35,428 nt of DNA from Bacteroidales bacterium (lineage in GTDB: Bacteria; Bacteroidota; Bacteroidia; Bacteroidales; FEN-979). The stretch's first letter is position 1. Every line of letters begins with the position of its first letter. This document shows, piece after piece, positions 7,959 to 16,652 of the stretch. The translations under genes were made by a program, and so were the position numbers. The DNA lies in the NCBI GenBank assembly GCA_017882335.1, contig JADGPR010000029.1, positions 1-35,428 on the forward strand, given 5' to 3'. The notes under the pieces were generated by a model. That model saw only the letters and a list, made by a program, of their open reading frames with translations, was not told the origin of the DNA and did not search any database.

Positions 7959-8039
7959 TCCATCAACTGATTTTTTACGTAGTTAAATTGATATTAACTT
8001 TTCTTCATATATCCATCTTTTCGTATTGGATTAAATTTT

Positions 8040-8047
8040 TATCTTTG
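8040..8047 (+). promoter_or_regulatory. -7 promoter box (TATCTTTG) of the nuo operon
   Basis: TATCTTTG matches TAnnTTTG and lies 30 bases before the nuoA ATG, the same spacing as at atpB. Confidence 0.65.
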
Positions 8048-8077
8048 CCGCTCAACTATCTGTTAATAGAATAACAT

Positions 8078-8428
8078 ATGAGTGCAGAAAGCCTGATTCT
8101 ATTCTTTATTGTCGGGGCATTTCTCGTTGGCATTGCCCTGCTCTTCTCCAGTTACATTCCTCCCACTTCAGCCAATCCACAGAAATCCGAAACCTATGAA
8201 TGCGGCATCCCCACCGAGGGATTGTCATGGCTTCAGTTCAATGTCGGGTATTACCTCTTTGCAATTATTTTCCTGGTATTCGACGTTGAAACGGTTTTCA
8301 TTTTTCCATGGGCAAAAGTCATGAAGGAAACAGGGATGATGGGATTCATTGAAATCGTCATCTTCTTTTTTGTTTTGGGGATTGGTTTACTTTATGCCTG
8401 GAAGAAAGGAGCACTGAAATGGGAATAA
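8078..8428 (+). CDS. nuoA: NADH-quinone oxidoreductase subunit A
   Basis: NuoA is a small membrane subunit beside the quinone-channel entrance of complex I. The 116-residue protein has three hydrophobic helices and the diagnostic loop [11 protein letters not shown], whose cysteine is the conserved one of the TMH1-2 loop, followed by [22 protein letters not shown]. Its length is typical. It starts the 11-gene operon and its end overlaps the nuoB start by ten bases if the first nuoB ATG is used. Confidence 0.96.
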   Translation: MSAESLILFFIVGAFLVGIALLFSSYIPPTSANPQKSETYECGIPTEGLSWLQFNVGYYLFAIIFLVFDVETVFIFPWAKVMKETGMMGFIEIVIFFFVLGIGLLYAWKKGALKWE

Positions 8429-8970
8429 AAAGCATGAAAGAAAAGGATTTCCGGGATAATGAAACCCTTGAATCCTTCAAAAAAACCGGTCAGGGATTTC
8501 TTCTCACAACAATCGACGACATTATCGACTGGGGCCGTTCAAATTCGATCTGGCCGCTGACTTTTGCTACCAGTTGTTGTGGTATCGAAATGATGGCGAC
8601 GGGAGCTCCCCGTCACGATTTTGCCCGGTTCGGGATTGAAGTTTACCGTGCCAGTCCCCGCCAGGCTGACTTAATCGTTGTGGCAGGAACCATCGTCAAC
8701 AAAATGGCCCCGGTCCTCAAACGGTTGTATGACCAGATGTCGGAACCAAAATACGTAATTGCAATGGGAGCCTGTGCCGTATCCGGCGGGCCCTTCTACT
8801 ATAATTGTTATCATGTCGTTCGCGGAGTTGATCATGTCATCCCGGTAGATGTCTATGTTCCAGGCTGCCCTCCCCGCCCCGAAGCCCTTCTTTATGGCAT
8901 CATGCAGTTGCAACGCAAGATCAAGCTTGCAACCTACAGCGATCAGAAGAAAATCCAAAAAGTTAAATGA
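8419..8970 (+). CDS. nuoB: NADH-quinone oxidoreductase subunit B
   Basis: NuoB holds the terminal [4Fe-4S] cluster N2 that reduces quinone. The ligands are visible as the tandem Cys53-Cys54 in TSCCGIEMM, Cys119 in GACAVSGG and Cys150 in [11 protein letters not shown]. The arginine-rich stretch [13 protein letters not shown] is also present. The start at 8419 overlaps nuoA; an ATG at 8434 would remove the overlap and cost five residues, and the sequence does not decide between them. The 183-residue length is normal. Confidence 0.97.
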   Translation: MGIKSMKEKDFRDNETLESFKKTGQGFLLTTIDDIIDWGRSNSIWPLTFATSCCGIEMMATGAPRHDFARFGIEVYRASPRQADLIVVAGTIVNKMAPVLKRLYDQMSEPKYVIAMGACAVSGGPFYYNCYHVVRGVDHVIPVDVYVPGCPPRPEALLYGIMQLQRKIKLATYSDQKKIQKVK

Positions 8971-8982
8971 TTTTGCGATAAT

Positions 8983-9441
8983 ATGGATCTCGAAAAATTA
9001 AAGGAAAGAGTACTTACCCTAGTCCCTGAAGCGGAATTTGAAGAAAACAAACAGTTCGTCACTTTCTTTGTTCCTGCCGGGAAGCTGCATGTTACGACAA
9101 TGCGTCTGAAGGATGACGAGGATACTGCTTTTGATTACCTGTTCTGCCAGAGTGGCACCGATATGGGCAAGTACCTCATGGTGGTATACCACCTTGAATC
9201 CACAAAACTGGGTCATGCAATCGTTCTTAAGGTAAAAACCGAGGATCGCGAAAACCCGGCATTCGACACGGTTTGTGATATCTGGCGTACAGCCGAATTT
9301 CATGAAAGGGAGATCTTCGACCTCCTGGGGATCCGGTTTAACAACCACCCTGACCTCCGCCGTTTATTTCTGGATGAAAACTGGGTTGGTTATCCCCTTA
9401 GAAAAGATTATAAGGACGAAGTTAACATCGTTGAATTTTAA
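8983..9441 (+). CDS. nuoC: NADH-quinone oxidoreductase subunit C
   Basis: NuoC is a peripheral-arm scaffold subunit next to NuoD. The C-terminal signature is clear: TAEFHEREIFDLLGIRF, DLRRLFLDENWVGYPLRKDY. At 152 residues it is on the short side, with a compact N-terminal domain. It is a separate gene ending two bases before nuoD, whereas nuoC and nuoD are fused in many Bacteroidota. It lies 12 bases after nuoB. Confidence 0.94.
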   Translation: MDLEKLKERVLTLVPEAEFEENKQFVTFFVPAGKLHVTTMRLKDDEDTAFDYLFCQSGTDMGKYLMVVYHLESTKLGHAIVLKVKTEDRENPAFDTVCDIWRTAEFHEREIFDLLGIRFNNHPDLRRLFLDENWVGYPLRKDYKDEVNIVEF

Positions 9442-9443
9442 GT

Positions 9444-10571
9444 ATGAAAGAAGTCATCCATACCCCCGTTCCCTCCGTTGAAGAAGAAGAATACCACATC
9501 AATATGGGGCCCCAGCATCCGTCAACCCATGGTGTGCTCCGATTGGTAGTTACCCTTCAGGGGGAGATCGTAATGAAATTGAAACCGCATTGCGGGTATA
9601 TCCACCGCGGAATGGAAAAAATGTGTGAAAAAGACACCTACCCCCAGATCATTCACCTGACCGACAGGATGGATTATCTTTCGATGCACATCAACAATCA
9701 TGCAGTTTGCCTGCTGGTTGAAAATGCCCTTCAGATTGAAGTTCCGGAAAGAGTCAAATACATCCGTACCATTATGGATGAACTCTGTCGCATCCAGTCG
9801 CACCAACTCTGGTGGGCGAGTTTCGGGATGGACCTCGGCGGACTTACCTGTTTCTTCTATGGACTGAGGGACCGGGAAAAGATCCTCGATATCTGGGAAG
9901 AAAGTACCGGCGCACGTTTCCTCCAAAGTTATTATACCCCAGGCGGATTGATGTGGGACATTCATCCTGATTTCCAGAAACATACAAAGGAATTCCTGAA
10001 ATATTTCAAAAAGAAGATCAGGGATTATGAAAAAATATTGTCGGGAAATGTGATTTTCAGGGAGCGTTCACGGAATATTGGCCTCATGACAAAAGAAGAA
10101 GCGATCAGCTACGGGGTGACCGGCCCCTCGGGAAGAGGATCCGGTTGGTCCTGTGATGTCAGGAAGCATCATCCCTATGCACTTTATGATAAGGTTGAGT
10201 TTAAGGAGATTCTTTACCAGGAAGGAGATACACTTGCACGATACATGGTGAGGATGGATGAAATGTACGAATCCATGCACATCATTGAACAACTTATCGA
10301 TAACATTCCGGAAGGAGATTTTTCAGCTAAAATGAAAGCTGTGATAAAACTGCCGGCCGGTGAATATTATCAGCGGGTGGAATCTGCCAGGGGTGACCTG
10401 GGCATCTATTGCATCAGCGACGGGAACAAAACCCCTTACCGCATGAAATTCCGAACTCCCAGCTTCAGCAACCTTTCTATTCTTGATCACATCAGCAGGA
10501 ATTTGAAGATTGCCGACCTCGTTGCCATTGGCGGCTCCCTCGATCTAGTTATTCCGGATATTGACAGATAA
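9444..10571 (+). CDS. nuoD: NADH-quinone oxidoreductase subunit D
   Basis: NuoD, related to the large subunit of NiFe hydrogenases, forms the quinone site with NuoB. The quinone-binding loop [11 protein letters not shown] (residues 20-30, with His25 and His29) is intact, as are [28 protein letters not shown], the [15 protein letters not shown] block and the C-terminal [14 protein letters not shown]. The four NiFe-ligand cysteines of hydrogenases are absent, so it is complex I rather than an energy-converting hydrogenase. At 375 residues it is slightly shorter than the E. coli-type partner. Confidence 0.97.
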   Translation: MKEVIHTPVPSVEEEEYHINMGPQHPSTHGVLRLVVTLQGEIVMKLKPHCGYIHRGMEKMCEKDTYPQIIHLTDRMDYLSMHINNHAVCLLVENALQIEVPERVKYIRTIMDELCRIQSHQLWWASFGMDLGGLTCFFYGLRDREKILDIWEESTGARFLQSYYTPGGLMWDIHPDFQKHTKEFLKYFKKKIRDYEKILSGNVIFRERSRNIGLMTKEEAISYGVTGPSGRGSGWSCDVRKHHPYALYDKVEFKEILYQEGDTLARYMVRMDEMYESMHIIEQLIDNIPEGDFSAKMKAVIKLPAGEYYQRVESARGDLGIYCISDGNKTPYRMKFRTPSFSNLSILDHISRNLKIADLVAIGGSLDLVIPDIDR

Positions 10572-10582
10572 TACGATTCAAT

Positions 10583-11677
10583 ATGGCTTCTAATATCTAT
10601 GACACCTTTGTTGCATCAGTAACGCAGTGGATCCACAACGGGCTCTACCATTTGCTGCCTCCATTCTGGGCGCTACTCGTGGAACTGACCATTATCGGGC
10701 TGGTGTTTTTGCTGTTCTATGCGCTCGTCGGGCTGTTCCTGGTCTATGCTGAACGAAAGGTCTGCGCATTCATGCAGAACCGTGTTGGGCCAAACCGTGT
10801 CGGGTTTTATGGGATCTTCCAGACCATCGCCGATTTCATAAAACTGTTGATGAAAGAACTGGTGGTGATCAAAAACTCCGACAAACTGCTGTTCACCCTC
10901 GCCCCTTTCATTGTCATTATTGCCTCTTTCATGGCCATTGCCGCCATTCCTTTTGCCAAAGGATTACATGCCATCGACTTTGATATCGGCATTCTTTATG
11001 TGATCGCCGTTTCTTCATTGGGTGTTGTCGGGGTACTGCTGGCAGGATGGTCGAGCAACAACAAATATTCCCTCATCGGGGCGATGCGTAGTGGCGCACA
11101 GATCATCTCCTACGAACTTTCTGTTGGAATGTCGCTGCTTACCATCATCATTCTTGCTGGGACCATGCAATTTTCGGAACTTGTGCAGGGCCAGGAATAC
11201 GGCTGGTTTATTTTCAAAGGCCACATTCCCGCCATCATTGCCTTCCTGGTTTTTCTGGTGGCATCAACCGCCGAAACGAACCGGGGTCCTTTCGACCTTG
11301 CCGAAGCCGAATCGGAACTGACAGCCGGGTTTCATACCGAATATTCCGGGATCAAATTCGCCTTCTTCTTCCTGGCTGAATACATGAACATGTTCATCGT
11401 CGCTTCCATCGGTGCAACTGTATTTCTTGGAGGCTGGATGCCATTCCATGTCTGGGGATGGAGCGGTTTTAACCAGGTGATGGACTACATCCCGCCTTCA
11501 ATCTGGTATATCGGGAAAACGGGATTTATCATCTTCCTGATGATGTGGTTCAAATGGACCTTTCCGCGACTGAGGATCGACCAGCTTTTGAACCTCGAAT
11601 GGAAATACCTCTTACCCATCAACCTTTTCAATATTCTCCTGATGGCATTTATTGTATTAATGGGTTGGCATTTTTAA
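10583..11677 (+). CDS. nuoH: NADH-quinone oxidoreductase subunit H
   Basis: NuoH is the membrane subunit that encloses the quinone chamber and links it to the proton path. Signature segments are [32 protein letters not shown] and [19 protein letters not shown] followed by [12 protein letters not shown]. These carry the conserved charged residues of the E-channel. The 364 residues contain about eight or nine membrane helices. The gene lies 11 bases after nuoD and three bases before nuoI. Confidence 0.97.
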   Translation: MASNIYDTFVASVTQWIHNGLYHLLPPFWALLVELTIIGLVFLLFYALVGLFLVYAERKVCAFMQNRVGPNRVGFYGIFQTIADFIKLLMKELVVIKNSDKLLFTLAPFIVIIASFMAIAAIPFAKGLHAIDFDIGILYVIAVSSLGVVGVLLAGWSSNNKYSLIGAMRSGAQIISYELSVGMSLLTIIILAGTMQFSELVQGQEYGWFIFKGHIPAIIAFLVFLVASTAETNRGPFDLAEAESELTAGFHTEYSGIKFAFFFLAEYMNMFIVASIGATVFLGGWMPFHVWGWSGFNQVMDYIPPSIWYIGKTGFIIFLMMWFKWTFPRLRIDQLLNLEWKYLLPINLFNILLMAFIVLMGWHF

Positions 11678-11680
11678 ACT

Positions 11681-12163
11681 ATGAACAGCTTCTTTAAATA
11701 TTTTGCAGATATCTTTTCCGGTGTAAAATCCCTTCTCACAGGGATGACCGTGACCGGGAAATATTTTTTCAGCCCCGGGCAGATCGTAACACAACAATAC
11801 CCGGAGAACCGGAAAACACTCAAGATGTATGAGCGGTTCAAAGGCGAAGTGATCATGCTGCACGACGAAAATAACCATCACAGGTGCACCGGTTGTGCCA
11901 TCTGTGAACTGAACTGCCCGAACGGGTCCATCGAAATAATCTCAAACCGGATCGACGGCCCGGATGGAAAAAAGGTGCGGATCATCGACAAACACATATA
12001 CCACCTCGGGATGTGCACGTTTTGCAGCCTCTGCGTGAAAACCTGCCCCGAGAATGCACTGGCTTTCGGACAGGAATTCGAACATGCGGTTTTTGACCGT
12101 TCGGTGCTGACAAAGATCTTAAATCAACCTGGTTCATCCATTATAAAAGGTACTGAAGAATGA
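11681..12163 (+). CDS. nuoI: NADH-quinone oxidoreductase subunit I
   Basis: NuoI carries clusters N6a and N6b that pass electrons to N2 in NuoB. Two 4Fe-4S motifs are complete: Cys69/72/75/79 (CTGCAICELNCP) and Cys112/115/118/122 (CTFCSLCVKTCP). The N-terminal amphipathic region before residue 60 resembles the membrane-surface helices of the family. It is the outermost cluster-bearing subunit encoded in this operon, because nuoE, nuoF and nuoG are absent, so it would be the likely docking point for an external electron donor. It overlaps nuoJ by four bases (ATGA). Confidence 0.96.
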   Translation: MNSFFKYFADIFSGVKSLLTGMTVTGKYFFSPGQIVTQQYPENRKTLKMYERFKGEVIMLHDENNHHRCTGCAICELNCPNGSIEIISNRIDGPDGKKVRIIDKHIYHLGMCTFCSLCVKTCPENALAFGQEFEHAVFDRSVLTKILNQPGSSIIKGTEE

Positions 12164-12669
12164 CGAACAATCAGATCATGTTTTTTATCTTTTCGGCGAT
12201 CATCGTGGTCTTCTCCGTCCTGACTGTGACCAGCCGCCGGATTTTGCGGGCCGCTACATTCCTGCTGTTCGTACTCGTTTCCACAGCCGGACTCTATTTT
12301 ATGCTTCGTTTCAATTTTCTGGCTGCCATCCAGCTTACACTCTATGCCGGCGGTATCGTCGTATTGATCATTTTCTCGATCCTCCTGACCAGCCAGGTCG
12401 GCGCGAAACTGGAATTACCGGGTCTCACAAAAAAAATCTTTGCACTCCTTGCTGCTGCAGCAGGAGCAACACTCTGTATCTATACGATCCTCCAGTACAA
12501 GTTTCCTGAAACAGCCATTATCAGCGGACGCACAAATATTGACGATATCGGAAAGGCGTTGGTCAATACCGGAAAATTCGGGTATGCACTTCCTTTCGAA
12601 GTGATCAGTATTCTATTGCTGGCCGCCATGATCGGGTCGATTGTAATTGCCAAGAAAAGAAAAGATTAA
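12160..12669 (+). CDS. nuoJ: NADH-quinone oxidoreductase subunit J
   Basis: NuoJ is a membrane subunit with a key helix involved in coupling quinone chemistry to proton pumping. The 169-residue protein has five predicted hydrophobic helices, and the diagnostic segment FLAAIQLTLYAGGIVVLIIF is present in divided form (AAIQLTLYAGGIVVLI). Its start overlaps the nuoI stop. After it the operon has a gap of 113 bases containing two hairpins before nuoK, the largest intergenic gap inside the nuo operon. Confidence 0.94.
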   Translation: MTNNQIMFFIFSAIIVVFSVLTVTSRRILRAATFLLFVLVSTAGLYFMLRFNFLAAIQLTLYAGGIVVLIIFSILLTSQVGAKLELPGLTKKIFALLAAAAGATLCIYTILQYKFPETAIISGRTNIDDIGKALVNTGKFGYALPFEVISILLLAAMIGSIVIAKKRKD

Positions 12670-12677
12670 TGAGCCTC

Positions 12678-12707
12678 AAATTTCAGGAACGAAGTGAAGT
12701 GAAATTT
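12678..12707. repeat. AT-stem hairpin between nuoJ and nuoK
   Basis: AAATTTCA at 12678-12685 pairs perfectly with TGAAATTT at 12700-12707. The loop is GGAACGAAGTGAAG. Its loop closely resembles that of the next hairpin although the stems are unrelated. Confidence 0.75.
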
Positions 12708-12720
12708 GTTAGTCGAATTA

Positions 12721-12746
12721 ATCCCGGGAGCGAAGCGAACCGGGAT
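12721..12746. repeat. GC-stem hairpin between nuoJ and nuoK
   Basis: ATCCCGG at 12721-12727 pairs perfectly with CCGGGAT at 12740-12746 around the loop GAGCGAAGCGAA. No T-tract follows, so a terminator is unlikely. Confidence 0.75.
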
Positions 12747-12782
12747 CTCAAAACAAAGAAATGAATTTAAAAATGAAAATAT

Positions 12783-13100
12783 ATGTTTGAAGGAGTTCCA
12801 TTAACCTGGTTTCTGATCGTCGCCACCCTGATGTTCTTTATTGGAATTTACGGCTTCCTGGTCAGGAAAAACCTGATCACGATCCTGATGTCGCTTGAGC
12901 TGATCTTAAATTCCGTGAACATCAATTTTGTTGCATTCAACAAGTTGCTTTACCCGCAGCACCTGGAAGGGATGTTCTTCACAGTGTTCATCATTGCCGT
13001 TGCAGCCGCTGAAGCATCTGTAGCCATCGCCATCATTATCAACATTTACAGGCGACTGGTCAACATTGATGTCGAAAAGATGGAAGAAATGAAATACTAA
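12783..13100 (+). CDS. nuoK: NADH-quinone oxidoreductase subunit K
   Basis: NuoK is a three-helix membrane subunit of the proton path, related to MrpC. The 105-residue protein has the standard length, a glutamate in MSLELILNSVNINFVAF (helix 2) and a second in VAAAEASVAIAIIINIYRR (helix 3), the two conserved buried carboxylates. It follows the hairpin gap after nuoJ, and a heptad array begins directly after its stop. Confidence 0.95.
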   Translation: MFEGVPLTWFLIVATLMFFIGIYGFLVRKNLITILMSLELILNSVNINFVAFNKLLYPQHLEGMFFTVFIIAVAAAEASVAIAIIINIYRRLVNIDVEKMEEMKY

Positions 13101-13135
13101 TTAACAATTGATAATTGACAATTGATAATAAATAA
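13101..13135. repeat. Heptad mini-array between nuoK and nuoL (unit TTGATAA)
   Basis: TTAACAA, TTGATAA, TTGACAA, TTGATAA, TAAATAA run with an exact 7-base period, starting at the base after the nuoK stop and ending six bases before the nuoL ATG. Confidence 0.88.
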
Positions 13136-13141
13136 AAAGAT

Positions 13142-15064
13142 ATGATCAATTTCGGTTTTACAGTTTGGATCGTTTTGATACCGCTTATTATTTTCGTCCT
13201 GGTCGGCTTTTTTGGAAACAGATTCAAACCAGTCGTTTCCGGGATCGTCGGTACATCCGGCCTTTTTGTATCCATGGCGTTATCCTATTATACGGCCTAC
13301 CAGTACTTTTTTAATGTACCCAGGGTCGGAGATGCATTCCAGAAACTCATCGCGTACAATACCGTCTGGCTGAGGCTGACAGAAAAACTGCACATCGACC
13401 TCGGGGTTCTGCTCGATCCCATCTCGGTCATGATGCTGATCGTCATCACCACGGTATCGTTCATGGTTCATCTTTACAGCATCGGTTATATGAAGGGGGA
13501 AAAAGGATACGAAAGGTTCTTTTCATTTCTCTCCCTGTTCAGCTTTTCCATGCTGGGTCTTGTTATAGCAACAAACATTTTCCAGATGTACATTTTCTGG
13601 GAACTGGTAGGCGTTTCTTCCTATCTTCTGATCGGGTTCTATTATACGAAAGATACGGCTGTGGCGGCCTCCAAAAAAGCCTTTATCGTTACCCGGTTTG
13701 CCGACGTTGGATTTCTGATCGGGATCCTGATCCTGTCGTTTACCACCGGAACTTTCGATTTTATTACCCTGACCGATCCGAATGGAACCGCCATCACACA
13801 GGGAGGAGGCATCATGTTCCTCGGACTGTCAACCATGACCTGGTCGATGATCTTTGTTTTCATGGGAGGCGCCGGTAAATCGGCCATGTTTCCGCTGCAC
13901 ATCTGGTTGCCCGATGCAATGGAAGGCCCGACGCCGGTCTCTGCACTTATCCATGCAGCTACCATGGTTGTTGCTGGGGTATACCTGGTGGCTCGTATGT
14001 TCCCGATCTTTCATTTTTCCGCTCCGGTTGCGCTGGATGTGGTGATGTATGTCGGAGCATTCAGTTCGATATTTGCCGCCGTGATCGCGTGTACCCAGTT
14101 TGACATCAAACGTGTCCTTGCCTATTCAACGATGTCTCAGATCGGCTTGATGATGTTTGCACTCGGTGTGTCGGGATATGGCGAAGAAGCCGGGCTGGGC
14201 TTTATGGCCTCTATGTTCCACCTGTTTACACATGCCTTCTTTAAAGCGCTTTTATTCCTCGGGGCCGGCGCGATCATCCATGCCGTTCACAGCAATTATA
14301 TGAACGAAATGGGAGGATTGAGAAAACACCTTCCCATCACCCATATCACCTTTTTGATCGCCTGCCTCTCCATCGCAGGGATCCCGCCTCTGGCAGGGTT
14401 TTTCAGCAAGGATGAGATCCTGGCAGCCGGGCACGAAAAAAGTCTGTTTTTATTTATCCTTGGATTAACGATCTCTGCCCTGACTGCATTTTACATGTTC
14501 CGCCTCTACTTCTCGATCTTCTGGGGGAAAGAACAAAATTACCATCATACGCCTCACGAAGCTCCTAAGGTCATGACTATACCCTTGATGCTTCTTGCAT
14601 TGGGTGCGATCTTCGCCGGACTTCTGCCTTTTGCTTCGTTCGTCACTTCCGACGGAAAGCCACTGGCCATGCACATCGACCTGGCTATTGCCATACCAGC
14701 TGTGCTGGTGGGTGTTTTCGGAGCGCTGACTGCCATGGTTTTTTACCGTAAGGAAACCAATATCCCCGAAAAAATTTCCACCGCCCTGGGTGGTTTTTAC
14801 CGGGCTGCCTTCCGGAAATTCTATATGGATGAACTTTATCTTTTCATCACAAGAAAGATCATCTTCAATTATGTTTCCCGTCCCATTGCCTGGTTCGACC
14901 GCCATATTGTGGATGGCTCCATGAATGGGGTTTCCTATGTTACAAATGAAGTTTCCACGCGGATCAAGAGTTTCCAGTCGGGACAACTGCAGCAGTATGC
15001 ATGGGTTTTTGTGACTGGCGCTGTGGCCCTGGCGTTGGCATTCATTTATTTATGGACTAATTAA
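13142..15064 (+). CDS. nuoL: NADH-quinone oxidoreductase subunit L
   Basis: NuoL is the distal antiporter-like proton-pumping subunit with the long lateral helix. The 640-residue protein has the N-terminal NuoL-specific region (GYMKGEKGYERFFSFLSLF), the antiporter core with FWELVGVSSYLLIGFYY, GGAGKSAMFPLHIWLPDAME followed by GPTPVSALIHAATMVVAG, the KRVLAYSTMSQIG block and FKALLFLGAGAIIHA. The C-terminal part contains the extra helices expected for the lateral arm. No truncation is seen. It lies 12 bases before nuoM. Confidence 0.97.
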   Translation: MINFGFTVWIVLIPLIIFVLVGFFGNRFKPVVSGIVGTSGLFVSMALSYYTAYQYFFNVPRVGDAFQKLIAYNTVWLRLTEKLHIDLGVLLDPISVMMLIVITTVSFMVHLYSIGYMKGEKGYERFFSFLSLFSFSMLGLVIATNIFQMYIFWELVGVSSYLLIGFYYTKDTAVAASKKAFIVTRFADVGFLIGILILSFTTGTFDFITLTDPNGTAITQGGGIMFLGLSTMTWSMIFVFMGGAGKSAMFPLHIWLPDAMEGPTPVSALIHAATMVVAGVYLVARMFPIFHFSAPVALDVVMYVGAFSSIFAAVIACTQFDIKRVLAYSTMSQIGLMMFALGVSGYGEEAGLGFMASMFHLFTHAFFKALLFLGAGAIIHAVHSNYMNEMGGLRKHLPITHITFLIACLSIAGIPPLAGFFSKDEILAAGHEKSLFLFILGLTISALTAFYMFRLYFSIFWGKEQNYHHTPHEAPKVMTIPLMLLALGAIFAGLLPFASFVTSDGKPLAMHIDLAIAIPAVLVGVFGALTAMVFYRKETNIPEKISTALGGFYRAAFRKFYMDELYLFITRKIIFNYVSRPIAWFDRHIVDGSMNGVSYVTNEVSTRIKSFQSGQLQQYAWVFVTGAVALALAFIYLWTN

Positions 15065-15076
15065 ATTGTTGAACGA

Positions 15077-16585
15077 ATGGATATCCTGACCTTATTTATT
15101 GTAATCCCCGTCCTCACCATCATCGGGATCGTTTTCTCCAAGGATCATAAGCAGGTTAAATGGACCGCGGCCATTGGCATGGGCTTGCAGCTTATCGCCG
15201 CAGCGACCCTGATCATCCTTTTCCTGATGGAGCGGAAAGCAGGAAATATGGCAGAAATGTTATTTGTAAAAGACCTGGTTTGGTTCCCGAGCCTGAACAT
15301 TCACTATCTGATCGGGGTGGATGGTGTTTCTGTTGCCATGATCGGACTTACCGCCATCGTCATCTTTGCAGGAATCTTTGCCTCTTGGGAAGTGGAAGAA
15401 CTGCATAAGGAATTTTTCATCACCCTGATCCTTCTCTCGACAGGAGTGTTTGGCTTCTTCATCTCACTCGACCTGTTTACTTTGTTCCTTTTTTATGAGA
15501 TTGCGGTCATCCCGATGTACTTGTTGATCGGTATCTGGGGGAGTGGTCCGCGGGAATATTCGGCCATGAAACTGACCCTGATGCTGATGGGTGGTTCGGC
15601 CCTGATCCTTGTGGGCTTGCTGGGGCTGTATTTCAATTCCAACCCCTCTGGAGGCCAGCTGACCTTCAGTCTTCTTGCGATTTCCAAAGTTCATATTCCT
15701 GTTGAGATACAGAAATTCTTCTTCCCATTCCTTTTCATTGGATTTGGCGTGCTCGGCGCCCTGTTCCCTTTCCATACATGGTCGCCCGATGGTCATGCTT
15801 CCGCACCCACCGCAGTTTCGATGCTTCATGCGGGTGTGCTGATGAAACTTGGGGGTTACGGCTGTTTCCGCGTAGCGGTATTTTTATTACCGGAAGCTGC
15901 GCATGAACTGGGATGGATCTTTATCATTCTCACCACCATCAGCGTAATATATGGCGCCCTCGGGGCAGTATGGCAGAAAGACCTCAAGTACATCAATGCT
16001 TATTCCTCAGTGAGCCACTGCGGCATGGTGCTGTTTGCCATCCTGATGTTCAACAAAACTGCCATGACCGGTGCAGTGCTGCAAATGATCTCCCACGGTA
16101 TCATGACGGCTCTTTTCTTTGCCCTGATCGGGATGATCTACGGACGGACCCATACCCGTTATATCAATGAAATGGGCGGGTTGATGAAAGTAATGCCTTT
16201 CCTCGGTGTAGCATATGTGATCGGCGGTCTTGCATCCTTAGGCCTTCCCGGTTTCAGCGGGTTTGTAGCTGAGATGACCATCTTCGTTGGGGCATTCCAA
16301 AATGTCGATACCTTCCACAGGGTAGCTACTATCATTGTCGTCTCTTCCATCGTGGTGACCGCAGTATATATTCTTCGTGTTGTAGGGATTCTATTGCTGG
16401 GCAAGATCAACAATGAACATTATGAACACCTCGGCGATGCAAAGTGGTATGAACGGGTGAGTACCGGTGTCCTGATCTTTGGGATCACCGCGATCGGCCT
16501 GGCGCCGTTATGGTTGTCAGAAATGATCAGCGGGGGTTTGGGGCCCATCATCCAACGGTTGTTGATGGCATCCCCGATTCACTAA
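15077..16585 (+). CDS. nuoM: NADH-quinone oxidoreductase subunit M
   Basis: NuoM is the middle antiporter-like proton pump. The 502-residue protein carries FFISLDLFTLFLFYEIAVIP with its conserved glutamate, the SPDGHASAPTAVSMLHAGVL segment, LMKLGGYG, QKDLKYINAYSSVSHCGMVL and the helix with LGLPGFSGFVAE. Its length is typical. The gap to nuoN is 67 bases and contains a weak GU-rich hairpin at about 16588-16606 but no promoter box. Confidence 0.97.
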   Translation: MDILTLFIVIPVLTIIGIVFSKDHKQVKWTAAIGMGLQLIAAATLIILFLMERKAGNMAEMLFVKDLVWFPSLNIHYLIGVDGVSVAMIGLTAIVIFAGIFASWEVEELHKEFFITLILLSTGVFGFFISLDLFTLFLFYEIAVIPMYLLIGIWGSGPREYSAMKLTLMLMGGSALILVGLLGLYFNSNPSGGQLTFSLLAISKVHIPVEIQKFFFPFLFIGFGVLGALFPFHTWSPDGHASAPTAVSMLHAGVLMKLGGYGCFRVAVFLLPEAAHELGWIFIILTTISVIYGALGAVWQKDLKYINAYSSVSHCGMVLFAILMFNKTAMTGAVLQMISHGIMTALFFALIGMIYGRTHTRYINEMGGLMKVMPFLGVAYVIGGLASLGLPGFSGFVAEMTIFVGAFQNVDTFHRVATIIVVSSIVVTAVYILRVVGILLLGKINNEHYEHLGDAKWYERVSTGVLIFGITAIGLAPLWLSEMISGGLGPIIQRLLMASPIH

Positions 16586-16652
16586 TGCCACTTCCTTTGG
16601 GGTGGGGTAATTAAGTAGAAGACAAAAAATATTATCAATAAATTACAGACCA

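Noticed and set aside
7981-7999. AGTTAA-7-TTAACT inverted repeat upstream of nuoA as a second Rex site
   Set aside because: The spacer is seven bases instead of four and the flanks do not extend the symmetry, so it does not fit a Rex operator.
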